This document shows, in pieces, positions 7,280 through 14,479 of a stretch of 15,603 bases of DNA. The notes under the pieces are model-generated. The model ran no database searches, had not been told where the DNA came from, and was given only the letters and a program-made list of their open reading frames with translations. Positions within the stretch are counted from its first letter, which is position 1, and each line of letters opens with the position of its first letter. Position numbers and translations under genes: made by a program. The DNA is from JBFLYE01 sp040756715 [NCBI: bacterium] (GTDB lineage: Bacteria; UBA9089; UBA9088), in assembly GCA_040756715.1 (NCBI GenBank), contig JBFLYE010000127.1:1-15603 (forward strand). Reading direction: 5' to 3'.

Positions 7280-7675
7280 TCATTCTGGATATATAATTGT
7301 AATTGTTAAATCCTGTTTTGTCTTTCTATGAAGCCTTCTAAAATCCCTTTCAAGGTCATAATCAGATGAATAGACAATAAGAATTCTCTTCTTCTTTTCA
7401 GCAATTCTTTCCGGGGTGATTATAGAATTTGGGTATTTAATAAATGGAGATTCTTCTTCTTTGAACAGGGGATTTGTAAGCCTTACCCCAAGAACATTTC
7501 CCCTTTCTTGCTTTATCCTTGCCTCCTTTACATCCTCAACAAAATATTTTCTCTCCTTATCCCTTATAATATTTATCTTGATGATTACCTCTTTCCCAGA
7601 AAGCTCCTCCTTTAATATCCTCTTATTCTCTTCCCTTATCCTTGCCCTTTCTCTTACTTCTTCCTCTATCATCAT
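7280..7675 (-). CDS. Unrecognised 131-aa protein upstream of ftsA
   Basis: I do not recognise this protein. It begins with a strongly charged helical stretch (IEEEVRERARIREENKRIL) and is rich in Lys, Glu and Arg throughout. It ends with a hydrophobic strand pattern around KKRILIVYSSDYDLERDF and DLTITIIYPE. There is no transmembrane segment or signal peptide, so it is not an FtsQ despite standing where ftsQ often does. It is first in the minus-strand operon, with a good promoter right before its ATG, and ftsA follows 18 nt later, so co-expression with division genes is likely. ATG codons at 7675 and 7672 are both possible starts. Confidence 0.65.
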   Translation of the reverse strand: MMIEEEVRERARIREENKRILKEELSGKEVIIKINIIRDKERKYFVEDVKEARIKQERGNVLGVRLTNPLFKEEESPFIKYPNSIITPERIAEKKKRILIVYSSDYDLERDFRRLHRKTKQDLTITIIYPE

Positions 7676-7684
7676 ATATATTTA

Positions 7685-7714
7685 ATGATAGCATATCAAT
7701 ATGTCCAATATCAA
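7685..7714 (-). promoter_or_regulatory. Promoter of the ftsA-nfeD-smpB operon
   Basis: On the minus strand TTGATA (7714-7709) and TATCAT (7690-7685) are separated by 18 bp, each five of six to consensus. The first ATG (7675) is 9 nt beyond the -10 box, so the predicted leader is only about 3 nt. No Shine-Dalgarno sequence fits in that space. Confidence 0.55.
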
Positions 7715-7744
7715 GTATTTTATATTTTTTTAAGCAAAACGCAC

Positions 7745-7773
7745 TTGACAAAAATAAGACAAAAATATAAAAT
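7745..7773 (+). promoter_or_regulatory. Promoter of the intact HD-GYP gene
   Basis: A perfect TTGACA (7745-7750), a 17-bp spacer and TAAAAT (7768-7773, five of six) lie ahead of the ATG at 7787. The predicted start site near 7780 leaves a leader of about 6 nt. This promoter lies downstream of the in-frame ATG at 7685, which is the main reason for preferring the 7787 start. It is divergent from the ftsA operon promoter within the same 111-bp spacer. Confidence 0.6.
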
Positions 7774-7786
7774 CTTTTTAAAGAGA

Positions 7787-9046
7787 ATGGAAGATAGTGT
7801 GGTTAAAGATTATACCCAAAGCCTCCTTAAGTTTTTAACCAATGGGAAAAAAACAAGGAATAGAATAAAAAAATTCCTGGATTTTCCAATAGATAAGCTT
7901 TCCTCTCTTCATCTTTCAGCCCTCTCATCTATCGTAGGAAACAACAGTAATAATGCCGCAGAGGTCATTAAAAAATCAGAGGGTTTTCTTAATAAAGTAA
8001 TAAAAGAGAGCAATACAGCCATGATAAAAAGGCTTTCAAGTGTATCAGGCTTTTTATCCTCTTCTTTAACAAGCGAAGACCTCCTTACTGTGATTATGAA
8101 ATCAGCCCTTAATGAGCTAAAAGGTGAAACAGGCTCTTTGATGCTACTTGATAAGGATAAAAAGGAGCTTTCAATAAAAGCCTCGGTTGGACTTTCAGAG
8201 GACATTGTAAAGACAACAAAAACAAAAATAGGAGAAAGGATAGCAGGAAAGGTCGTAGAAACAGGCAAACCCCTTCTTTTAAACAAATCAAAGAGTAAGA
8301 TAAAATCAGCCCTTTGCGTTCCGCTTTCTGTAAAGGATGAGATTATCGGCATCCTTTCTGTAAATAGGATGAATAACATTAGCCCATTTACCCAATATGA
8401 CCTCTCTGTTTTATCGTTTCTTGCAAACCTTGCCGCAGCTGCAATTATCCATACAAACCTGACCTCTGAGATAAAATCTGCCTATCTTGCTACAGTAAAA
8501 ACACTAATTGCCGCAATTGAGGCAAAAGACCATTATACAAGGGGTCATTCAGAGGCTGTGGCAAGATACACAACCGCCATTGCCAAAGAATTCCATCTCT
8601 CCGCCGAGGAGATTGAAAGGCTTTATATTGCAGGTCTTCTTCATGACATTGGAAAGATAGGGATAAAGGAGGATATTTTACTTAAGCCAGGTAGATTAAC
8701 CAATGAGGAATTTGAGGCAATAAAGGAGCATCCAGTGATTGGGACAAAGATATTAGAGCCTGCTGGTTTTCACAAGGATGTTATGACTGCTGTTTCATAC
8801 CATCACGAAAGACCCGATGGAAAGGGCTATCCATATGGAGAAAAGAATGGAAATATCTATATTGGTGCTTCTATAATCAATGTGGCAGATGCCTTTGATG
8901 CTATGACATCTGAGCGGCCGTATAGGTCTGCTCTGTCTATTGAGGAGGCAGCAGCTGAGCTTAAAAAGAATGCAGGAAGTCAGTTTAATAAAGATGTGGT
9001 GGAAAAATTTCTTATAATCTTAAAAAGAAAGGGAGCGATAAAGTAA
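7787..9046 (+). CDS. GAF and HD-GYP protein, probable cyclic di-GMP phosphodiesterase
   Basis: From ATG 7787 the protein has 419 residues: an N-terminal helical region (1-75), one GAF domain (about 78-224) and a C-terminal HD-GYP domain (about 230-419). All hallmark residues are present: RGHS (His254), HDIGK (His286, Asp287, Lys290), EHPVIG (His315), HHE (339-341), DGKGYP (344-349) and ADAFDAMTS (Asp368). HD-GYP domains with this set hydrolyse cyclic di-GMP, and some act on related cyclic dinucleotides; here activity is inferred. There is no transmembrane segment, so it is probably cytoplasmic. Its GAF resembles the third GAF of the protein at 170-3355 (SIMLLD versus SLMLLD), suggesting common origin. 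An upstream ATG at 7685 would add 34 residues but would place the promoter inside the gene. Confidence 0.92.
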   Translation: MEDSVVKDYTQSLLKFLTNGKKTRNRIKKFLDFPIDKLSSLHLSALSSIVGNNSNNAAEVIKKSEGFLNKVIKESNTAMIKRLSSVSGFLSSSLTSEDLLTVIMKSALNELKGETGSLMLLDKDKKELSIKASVGLSEDIVKTTKTKIGERIAGKVVETGKPLLLNKSKSKIKSALCVPLSVKDEIIGILSVNRMNNISPFTQYDLSVLSFLANLAAAAIIHTNLTSEIKSAYLATVKTLIAAIEAKDHYTRGHSEAVARYTTAIAKEFHLSAEEIERLYIAGLLHDIGKIGIKEDILLKPGRLTNEEFEAIKEHPVIGTKILEPAGFHKDVMTAVSYHHERPDGKGYPYGEKNGNIYIGASIINVADAFDAMTSERPYRSALSIEEAAAELKKNAGSQFNKDVVEKFLIILKRKGAIK

Positions 9047-9193
9047 ATTCAAAATGCAAAACCAAAGATGGAGGCTATCTATGTCGTATCTATAGGACTC
9101 ATTAATTGTGGGTTTGATATTAATAAATATCAAGAAACACATAGGAAAAAATTGAAAAAAATGTAAGTTTGTTTTCCACTTTGATTTTTTACG
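9047..9193. other. Spacer between HD-GYP and HEAT-repeat genes with a doubtful 32-codon frame
   Basis: This 147-bp spacer has no clear promoter or terminator. A 32-codon frame (9068-9166, beginning MEAIYVVSIGL and ending lysine-rich) has no ribosome binding site and no match that I recognise. It lies in the same frame as the HD-GYP gene just past its stop, so it may be an eroded former C-terminus or chance. TTGAAA at 9152-9157 lacks a convincing -10 box. Confidence 0.3.
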
Positions 9194-11557
9194 ATGCCTG
9201 AAGTAATAAAGATTGGTGAGATAATGCCCCAGCTTAAGGATGAAAAGTTAAACATCCGTCAAGCTGCGGCTTTGGCTTTAGGCCATATAGGAGAACCTGC
9301 TATTCCAGAGCTTATTTCAACCCTCTCTGATGGACAAAAGGAGATTCGCGCTGCTGCTGTTTTTGCCTTAAGCCAAATAGGAAAAAAGGCAATACCTGCT
9401 TTGATTCATACATTGCAAAATGCATCGGATAGAAACACGGCTTTATCAGCTTTAGAAACACTTGGGTTAATTAAGGCATCTGAGGCAGTTGATGTTATTT
9501 CGCAAAGATTGGCTGACCCTGACAAATTTATAAGGAGGCAGTCAGCAATAACCCTTGGTCAGATTGGAACTCCACCTGCAATAGAGCCTTTAAAAACTGT
9601 ATTGAATGACGATGAACCAATTGTTCGACAGGCTGTGGTAGTCTCATTGGGTCAGATAGGAGGTGATAGTGTAGCAGATTACCTTATAGACAGGCTTTCT
9701 GACTTTAGTAAGCCTGTAGTTTCTGCAGCCTGTGTTGGGCTTGGAAAGATAAAGAGCGAAAAGGCAGTTATTCCCCTTTCTCATATTTTAAAAGACCAAG
9801 ACCCTGCTTTAAGAGAGGCTGCGGTGGTTGCTTTAGGAAAAATTGGAAAATCTAGCATAAAATTCCTTGTAAATTCTTTGAATGATTCTGACCCCTCGGT
9901 TAGAAAGGCTGTAGGAAAGGCATTGGGCAGAATTGGAAAGCCAGCTATATCTGTAGTTATTAAAAAAACAAAGGATGATAACCCAGAGGTTCGTCCATCT
10001 GCTTTAATAGCATTAGCAGAGATGCAAGAAGAGGATGCCATACCAAGCATTGTTAAAGCCCTGCAGGATGAAAACCCAAGCGTTAGGGCAACCGCGGTGA
10101 TTGTTTTAAAGGACCTTAAGGCAGAGAGTGAAGCAGGTGCTTTAGCTAAAAGGCTTGTAATTGAAGAGGATGAGGGAGTAAAATCAGCCTGTATCATTGC
10201 ATTAGGAGCCCTAAGAAAACCAGAAACCATTTCTGCACTTACCACAGTTATGAATCATTCAAATAAAAGCTTAAGGATAGCCTGTGCTACCTCACTTGCC
10301 AAAATGGGAGAGCCTGTTGTTCCTGTTCTTACATCATCCCTTTCAAATCCAAATGCATTTATAAGGGAAACAGCTGCAATTGCTGCTGGTCAGCTTAAAA
10401 GCCCTGAGTTAGTTGCTCCTTTGATTGAGAGGCTTGGCGATAACCATCCATATGTTCGACATGCAGCTATTCAAGCATTGATAAGGATAGGTGAGCTAAG
10501 TATTGTTAGGCTTATAAGGGCATTAGGCGATGGAAACCTTTATGCCAGAGAGGGTGCGGCCAACGCATTAGGAGCTATTGGAAAAGCAGCTATTCCCCAT
10601 CTTATGAAGTCCCTTTCTGATAGCCATCCCTATGTTCGTGAGGCGGCTACTATCAGCCTTGGAAAGATTGGAAATGATGCGGTTGGTCATTTGATTCAGA
10701 GCCTTGAGGATGACAAATGGTATGTGAGAGAAGCATCTGCACTTGCACTTGGTCAAACAAAAAGCCTTGAGGCTTCATCTGCCCTTGTTAAAGCTTTAAC
10801 TGTGGTGGGAGATTATCATCCATATGTAAGGAGGGCATATGTAACTGCCCTAGGTGAGATAGGAGATAAAAAGGCTGTTCCTGCAATAATTGAAAGGCTT
10901 AAGGATAATGAATGGTATATCAGGCAATCTGCGGCAATTGCCCTTGGCAAGCTAGGAAGTAAGGAGGCAATCCCTGCTTTAACCAGGGCATTGGCCGATC
11001 CTGACCCAAGGGTAAGCAAGGCAGTAACTACTGCCCTAGGTCAGATTGGTCAACCCGCGGTTTCTCAAATAATTGAAAGGCTTGGTGTAAAGACAAGAAG
11101 AACTGAGGATTTTTATTTTCCAGTTCCTCCTATGGAAAAAGAAGAGGGATTTTATCCAGCTTTACCAGAGAAAAGAGAAGAATCCTTTGAATTTTTTCCT
11201 CCCAGCCAAGGCTATCAAAAGGTAGAGGAAGAACCTGCTTATCCCGGGTTTCCTTTTTCACCCCCTGCTTTCCCTTCTGTTTTTGAAGAAGAAGAGAAAC
11301 CAGAAGGACAAGTGCCTGCTCTTTCCCAGGAAAGTGCTAAAGATGTAATACAAACCAAGCTCACTGGCCTAGATGAGGCTACCTTGAAATACATTATAGG
11401 CCTTATCCCAAAAGATAAAGGGATAAGCAAAGAGGAGCTAATAAAGAGGATTATAGAGGAAACAGAGAAACAAAAAAGGGAGATAAAGGAAAAGGCAGAA
11501 GATTTAACAGAGAAGATAGAGGGAAGGGCTCAGAGAATTATGGAAAAGCTGATGTAG
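9194..11557 (+). CDS. HEAT-repeat protein with aromatic-proline linker and C-terminal helix
   Basis: Residues 1 to about 630 are about 20 tandem repeats of about 31 residues, with the consensus V-R-x-A-A-x-x-A-L-G-x-I-G followed by A-I-P-x-L-I. This is typical of the PBS-lyase-type HEAT (EZ) family, which forms curved protein-binding scaffolds. Many repeats carry aromatic turns (HPYVR, KWYVR, EWYIR). Residues 631 to about 715 form a linker rich in Phe, Tyr, Pro and Glu, for example FYFPVPPMEKEEGFYPALP. The last 65 residues are helical and highly charged, like a coiled coil. No signal peptide or membrane segment is seen. The ATG at 9194 is the only option because TGA at 9182 closes the frame. 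The partner is unknown. It precedes rplP by 137 bp on the same strand; a link to translation is possible but unproven. Confidence 0.88.
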   Translation: MPEVIKIGEIMPQLKDEKLNIRQAAALALGHIGEPAIPELISTLSDGQKEIRAAAVFALSQIGKKAIPALIHTLQNASDRNTALSALETLGLIKASEAVDVISQRLADPDKFIRRQSAITLGQIGTPPAIEPLKTVLNDDEPIVRQAVVVSLGQIGGDSVADYLIDRLSDFSKPVVSAACVGLGKIKSEKAVIPLSHILKDQDPALREAAVVALGKIGKSSIKFLVNSLNDSDPSVRKAVGKALGRIGKPAISVVIKKTKDDNPEVRPSALIALAEMQEEDAIPSIVKALQDENPSVRATAVIVLKDLKAESEAGALAKRLVIEEDEGVKSACIIALGALRKPETISALTTVMNHSNKSLRIACATSLAKMGEPVVPVLTSSLSNPNAFIRETAAIAAGQLKSPELVAPLIERLGDNHPYVRHAAIQALIRIGELSIVRLIRALGDGNLYAREGAANALGAIGKAAIPHLMKSLSDSHPYVREAATISLGKIGNDAVGHLIQSLEDDKWYVREASALALGQTKSLEASSALVKALTVVGDYHPYVRRAYVTALGEIGDKKAVPAIIERLKDNEWYIRQSAAIALGKLGSKEAIPALTRALADPDPRVSKAVTTALGQIGQPAVSQIIERLGVKTRRTEDFYFPVPPMEKEEGFYPALPEKREESFEFFPPSQGYQKVEEEPAYPGFPFSPPAFPSVFEEEEKPEGQVPALSQESAKDVIQTKLTGLDEATLKYIIGLIPKDKGISKEELIKRIIEETEKQKREIKEKAEDLTEKIEGRAQRIMEKLM

Positions 11558-11643
11558 CGTTGTGGGTTATTTTAAAAGAGACCTCAATTTTCCTTAAAAA
11601 TCCAAATTTAGCCTAAAAGGCAGGGGGTAAGTTTCAAAAAAGA

Positions 11644-11673
11644 TTGACAGGAGAGATTATAAAATGTTATCCT
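11644..11673 (+). promoter_or_regulatory. Candidate promoter for the ribosomal protein block
   Basis: A perfect TTGACA (11644-11649) is followed after 18 bp by an extended -10, TGTTATCCT (hexamer 11668-11673, four of six). The predicted leader to ATG 11695 is about 15 nt and holds only a weak AAG. No S10-type leader structure or L4-binding site is apparent. If used, this makes rplP the first gene of its own transcript and not an internal gene. Confidence 0.4.
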
Positions 11674-11694
11674 TTTGTTTTTATTTAAGAAAAA

Positions 11695-12111
11695 ATGTTG
11701 ATGCCAAAGAAGGTTAAATATAGAAAACAGCAGAGGGGGAGAATGGCAGGACCAACAAAGGGAGGAGGGTTTCTTGTATTTGGTGATTATGGCCTGGTTG
11801 CCCTAGAGCCACATTGGATAACTGCAAGGCAGATTGAGGCAGGAAGGATTGCTATAACCCGTCATTTAAAAAGGGGTGGAAAGATATGGATAAGGGTATT
11901 TCCCGATAAACCTGTAACAAAAAAGCCTCTGGAAACAAGGATGGGAAAAGGCAAAGGTGCGGTTGACCATTGGGTTGCGGTTGTAAAACCAGGAAGGATA
12001 CTCTTTGAATTAACAGGTGTGGCAAAGGAGGTTGCATGTGAGGCATTGCGTCTTGCCTCCCATAAGCTTCCCATTGCAACAAGAATATTGGAAAGAAGTG
12101 AAGGCAGCTGA
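11695..12111 (+). CDS. rplP: 50S ribosomal protein L16
   Basis: L16 binds 23S rRNA near the A-site and is needed for late 50S assembly and tRNA accommodation. The N-terminus [19 protein letters not shown] and the segment [20 protein letters not shown] are diagnostic. Length (138 aa) is standard. It is the first ribosomal gene of the block; in most bacteria rpsC and rplV precede it. Its 3' end overlaps the rpmC start by 14 bp. Confidence 0.98.
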   Translation: MLMPKKVKYRKQQRGRMAGPTKGGGFLVFGDYGLVALEPHWITARQIEAGRIAITRHLKRGGKIWIRVFPDKPVTKKPLETRMGKGKGAVDHWVAVVKPGRILFELTGVAKEVACEALRLASHKLPIATRILERSEGS

Positions 12112-12334
12112 TTTAAGGGAATTTACAAATGAGGAGCTTTTAAATAAAAGAAAGGAGCTTTGTTTGGAGCTTCTTAACCTTCGTCATCAAAAGGTAATAA
12201 GGCAGATTGAGAATCCAAGAAGAATAAGGGAAATAAAGAGAACAATTGCCCAGGTTAATACAATTGTAAAGGAAAGAGAGCTTGGGATAAATCAGAAGTC
12301 AGAAGAGAGAAGTCAGAAGACAGAAGTGAGGTAA
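12098..12334 (+). CDS. rpmC: 50S ribosomal protein L29 with repeat-derived tail
   Basis: L29 sits at the polypeptide exit tunnel and contributes to the signal-recognition-particle and trigger-factor docking site. I start at GTG 12098 because the protein then begins [21 protein letters not shown], the usual L29 opening, with GGAAAG close upstream inside rplP. The two-helix body is normal, including [21 protein letters not shown]. The last 14 residues ([14 protein letters not shown]) are encoded by a heptanucleotide repeat tract and extend beyond the usual 60-70 residues to 78. rpsQ starts 3 nt after the stop. Confidence 0.95.
   Translation: MKAADLREFTNEELLNKRKELCLELLNLRHQKVIRQIENPRRIREIKRTIAQVNTIVKERELGINQKSEERSQKTEVR
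12292..12326. repeat. TCAGAAG heptanucleotide tract at the 3' end of rpmC
   Basis: Five tandem 7-nt units run without gaps: TCAGAAG, TCAGAAG, AGAGAAG, TCAGAAG, ACAGAAG. They encode most of the hydrophilic C-terminal tail of L29 and stop 5 nt before the TAA. The unit length equals that of the TTTTGAA family elsewhere in the window, but the sequence differs. Confidence 0.85.
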
Positions 12335-12337
12335 GGT

Positions 12338-12568
12338 ATGAGAAAGGAAAGAACCGGTGTTGTAATTAGTGATAAGATGGATAAGACGGTTGTTGTTGAG
12401 GGAGAAACAATGGTTAAGCATCCATTATACAAAAAATATCAAAAGAGAAAAAAGAAATATTATTGTCATAATGAAAAAAAAGCAAAAATTGGAGATAGGG
12501 TAAAAATTATAGAAACAAGGCCCCTTTCAAAGATGAAAAGATGGGCGGTGGTTGAGGTATTAAAATGA
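12338..12568 (+). CDS. rpsQ: 30S ribosomal protein S17
   Basis: S17 is a primary 16S rRNA-binding protein of the 30S body. The 76-residue sequence has the family features [34 protein letters not shown] and [19 protein letters not shown]. Length is within the usual 75-90. It begins 3 nt after rpmC, with GAGG in the rpmC 3' end as a ribosome binding site. Its TGA overlaps the rplN ATG as ATGA. Confidence 0.97.
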   Translation: MRKERTGVVISDKMDKTVVVEGETMVKHPLYKKYQKRKKKYYCHNEKKAKIGDRVKIIETRPLSKMKRWAVVEVLK

Positions 12569-12933
12569 TTCAACAGCAAACAATGTTAAGCGTGGCAGAT
12601 AATTCTGGAGCAAGAAAGCTTATGTGTATGAAGGTTCTTGGTGGTTCAAAGAGAAGATATGCAGGACTTGGCGATATAATTATTGGTGTTGTTAAAGAGG
12701 CTATCCCTACATCACCTATCAAACAAGGCTCAGTGGTTAAGGCTGTTGTGGTTAGAACAAGAAAGGAGCAAAGAAGAGAGGATGGCTCATATATAAGGTT
12801 TGACACTAATTCAGCTATTATCATTGATAATGATGGAAATCCAAAGGCAACTCGTGTTTTTGGGCCTGTGGCAAGGGAATTGAGGCAAAAGAATTTTACA
12901 AAGATAATAACCCTTGCCCCAGAAGTGGTATAA
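12565..12933 (+). CDS. rplN: 50S ribosomal protein L14
   Basis: L14 is a core 50S protein at the intersubunit bridge and the binding site of silencing factor RsfS. The 122-residue protein shows [35 protein letters not shown] and [29 protein letters not shown], a textbook L14 at exact length. A GAGG lies 7 nt before the ATG, in the end of rpsQ, with which it overlaps by 4 nt. A 31-nt gap separates it from rplX, the largest gap between the first six genes of the block. Confidence 0.98.
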   Translation: MIQQQTMLSVADNSGARKLMCMKVLGGSKRRYAGLGDIIIGVVKEAIPTSPIKQGSVVKAVVVRTRKEQRREDGSYIRFDTNSAIIIDNDGNPKATRVFGPVARELRQKNFTKIITLAPEVV

Positions 12934-12964
12934 TGAAAAAAAATTGTGGTAAAAATTTAATAAA

Positions 12965-13291
12965 ATGAGTTTAAGGATAAAGAAAAACGATAGGGTATAT
13001 GTTTTAACAGGAAAAGATAGGGGAAAGGAGGGAAAGATAATAAAGGTTTTTCCTAAAAAAGAAAAGGTTCTAGTTGAGGGAATAAATAGGATAAAAAGGC
13101 ATACAAGACCAACCCAGGCAAATAGACAGGGAGGGATTATTGAAAGGGAATCTCCTATTCATATCTCAAATGTAGCCCTTGTTTGTCCTAATTGCACAAG
13201 CCCAACAAGGTTTTCTGTTGGATTTACCTCAAACCAAGATAAAGTTAGGATATGCAGAAAATGCAAGGAGCCTATAGATAGGAAGGAATAA
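12965..13291 (+). CDS. rplX: 50S ribosomal protein L24 with zinc ribbon
   Basis: L24 nucleates early 50S assembly. The KOW motif is seen as [20 protein letters not shown], followed by [15 protein letters not shown] and [14 protein letters not shown]. The C-terminal part has two Cys pairs, CPNC and CRKC, that should bind zinc, as in many L24 proteins. The length is 108 residues. No Shine-Dalgarno sequence precedes the ATG; the upstream 31 nt are A/T only apart from a few G. Its TAA shares its last base with the rplE ATG (TAATG). Confidence 0.97.
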   Translation: MSLRIKKNDRVYVLTGKDRGKEGKIIKVFPKKEKVLVEGINRIKRHTRPTQANRQGGIIERESPIHISNVALVCPNCTSPTRFSVGFTSNQDKVRICRKCKEPIDRKE

Positions 13292-13830
13292 TGGCGAGAT
13301 TAAAGACAATTTATAAAGATAAAATAATTCCCCTTATGATGAAGGAGGATGGATATAAAAATCCTCTGGCTGTTCCACGGCTTTCAAAGATTGTTATTAA
13401 TATGGGCGTAGGAGATGCAACAGTGGATGGAAAGCTCCTAGACAGGGCAGTAGATGAACTTACCCTAATCTCTGGCCAGAAGGCTATAAAGAGGAAGGCA
13501 AAAAGATCAGAGGCAGGGTTTAAATTGAGAAAGGGGATGGCCATAGGATGTATGGTTACCTTAAGGAGGGAGAGGATGTATGAATTCCTTGACAGGCTTT
13601 TAAATATGGCTTTGCCAAGGGTTCGTGATTTTAGAGGATTATCACCACAATCATTTGATGGTCAGGGCAATTATACATTGGGAATAAAGGAGCAAATAAT
13701 CTTTTCTGAAATAGATTATGATAAGGTTGAAAAGATAAGGGGGATGAATATAACATTAGTAACCACAGCAAGGAGTGATAAAGAGGCAAAGAGGTTATTA
13801 GAGCTTTTTGGCTTTCCATTTGTAAAATAA
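13291..13830 (+). CDS. rplE: 50S ribosomal protein L5
   Basis: L5 binds 5S rRNA and contacts P-site tRNA and the 30S head. The 179-residue protein has [56 protein letters not shown] and [12 protein letters not shown] with [19 protein letters not shown], all typical. GGAAGGA gives a good ribosome binding site, and the 1-nt overlap with rplX suggests coupling. rpsN follows 2 nt after the stop. Confidence 0.98.
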   Translation: MARLKTIYKDKIIPLMMKEDGYKNPLAVPRLSKIVINMGVGDATVDGKLLDRAVDELTLISGQKAIKRKAKRSEAGFKLRKGMAIGCMVTLRRERMYEFLDRLLNMALPRVRDFRGLSPQSFDGQGNYTLGIKEQIIFSEIDYDKVEKIRGMNITLVTTARSDKEAKRLLELFGFPFVK

Positions 13831-13832
13831 TT

Positions 13833-14018
13833 ATGGCAAAAAAATCATTGATTGCAAAGCAAAAGAGAACACCGAAGTTTAAAACAAGGTTTTATAACAG
13901 ATGCAGGTTATGCGGAAGACCAAGGGGTTTTCTTCGTGATTTTGGTATGTGTAGAATATGCTTTAGAGAATTGGCATCAAGCGGAAAAATCCCTGGTGTT
14001 ATAAAGGCAAGTTGGTAA
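13833..14018 (+). CDS. rpsN: 30S ribosomal protein S14, type Z
   Basis: S14 belongs to the 30S head near the tRNA sites. This 61-residue short form has CRLCGRPRG and CRICF, two C-x-x-C pairs forming the zinc site of the type Z (C+) version, and the end [13 protein letters not shown] is canonical. It lacks a visible ribosome binding site and is probably translated by coupling from rplE, which ends 2 nt earlier. rpsH starts 1 nt after its stop. Confidence 0.98.
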   Translation: MAKKSLIAKQKRTPKFKTRFYNRCRLCGRPRGFLRDFGMCRICFRELASSGKIPGVIKASW

Positions 14019-14019
14019 G

Positions 14020-14421
14020 ATGAGTAAAAGCTTTGATCCAATAGCTGATATGCTTACAAAGATAAGGAATGCCCAAAGGGCATCCCATCTTCAGATTGAT
14101 ATTCCCTCCTCTGGTATAAAAATAGAAATAGCAAGAATTCTTAAAGATGAAGGGTATATAAAGGGATGGAAGGTAATAGAAGATAAACTCCAGGGGATAC
14201 TTAGGATATTTTTGAGGTATTCAGAGGATAAGGAGCCTATGATTACAGAGATAAGGAGGATAAGCAAGCCGGGAAGAAGGATATATGTTGGTTGGAAAAA
14301 TATTCCAAAGGTATTAGGAGGGAGGGGAAGGGTTATCCTTACCACACCCTATGGTGTAATGACAGATAGGGAAGCAAGAAAGCGATTACTTGGAGGAGAG
14401 GTTATCTGCTATATTTGGTAA
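14020..14421 (+). CDS. rpsH: 30S ribosomal protein S8
   Basis: S8 binds the central domain of 16S rRNA and in enterobacteria represses the spc operon. The 133-residue protein reads DPIADMLTKIRNAQRA at the start. It has RISKPGRRIYVG and GGRGRVILTTPYGVMTDREAR near the end, then GGEVICYIW, all standard. It is the last ribosomal gene here; rplF, which nearly always follows, is replaced by a 58-bp spacer and an acsE-like gene with its own promoter. Confidence 0.98.
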   Translation: MSKSFDPIADMLTKIRNAQRASHLQIDIPSSGIKIEIARILKDEGYIKGWKVIEDKLQGILRIFLRYSEDKEPMITEIRRISKPGRRIYVGWKNIPKVLGGRGRVILTTPYGVMTDREARKRLLGGEVICYIW

Positions 14422-14442
14422 TTCTAACATCAAACAAATTTA

Positions 14443-14471
14443 TTGATAAAACTTAAATTTAAGAATAAAAT
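14443..14471 (+). promoter_or_regulatory. Promoter of the acsE-like gene, implying a leaderless mRNA
   Basis: TTGATA (14443-14448, five of six), a 17-bp spacer and TAAAAT (14466-14471, five of six) lie in the 58-bp spacer after rpsH. The ATG at 14480 is 8 nt past the -10 box, so the leader would be about 1-2 nt. No Shine-Dalgarno sequence is present. No terminator hairpin is visible between rpsH and this promoter. Confidence 0.55.
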
Positions 14472-14479
14472 AAATTCTT

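Noticed and set aside
7685-7786. ATG at 7685 as the start of the second HD-GYP gene
   Set aside because: It would place both divergent promoters within or across the coding sequence and add 34 residues unlike the rest; ATG 7787 follows a consensus promoter.
7909-8379. Open minus-strand frame of 156 codons opposite the GAF domain of the second HD-GYP gene
   Set aside because: Serine/leucine-rich shadow of a well-supported gene, with no family features.
9068-9166. 32-codon frame after the HD-GYP gene as a real small protein
   Set aside because: No ribosome binding site, promoter or recognised similarity; kept only as a note in the spacer entry.
9781-10245. Open minus-strand frame of 154 codons opposite the HEAT gene
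   Set aside because: It is antisense to regular repeat codons, which keeps the opposite frame open; it has no start signal and no recognisable protein.
11558-11694. Ribosomal protein leader or riboswitch before rplP
   Set aside because: The predicted leader is about 15 nt and I could not find a stable conserved stem in the upstream 137 bp.
14422-14479. Rho-independent terminator after rpsH
   Set aside because: The spacer is AT-only with no GC stem followed by a T run; it is explained better by the promoter at 14443-14471.
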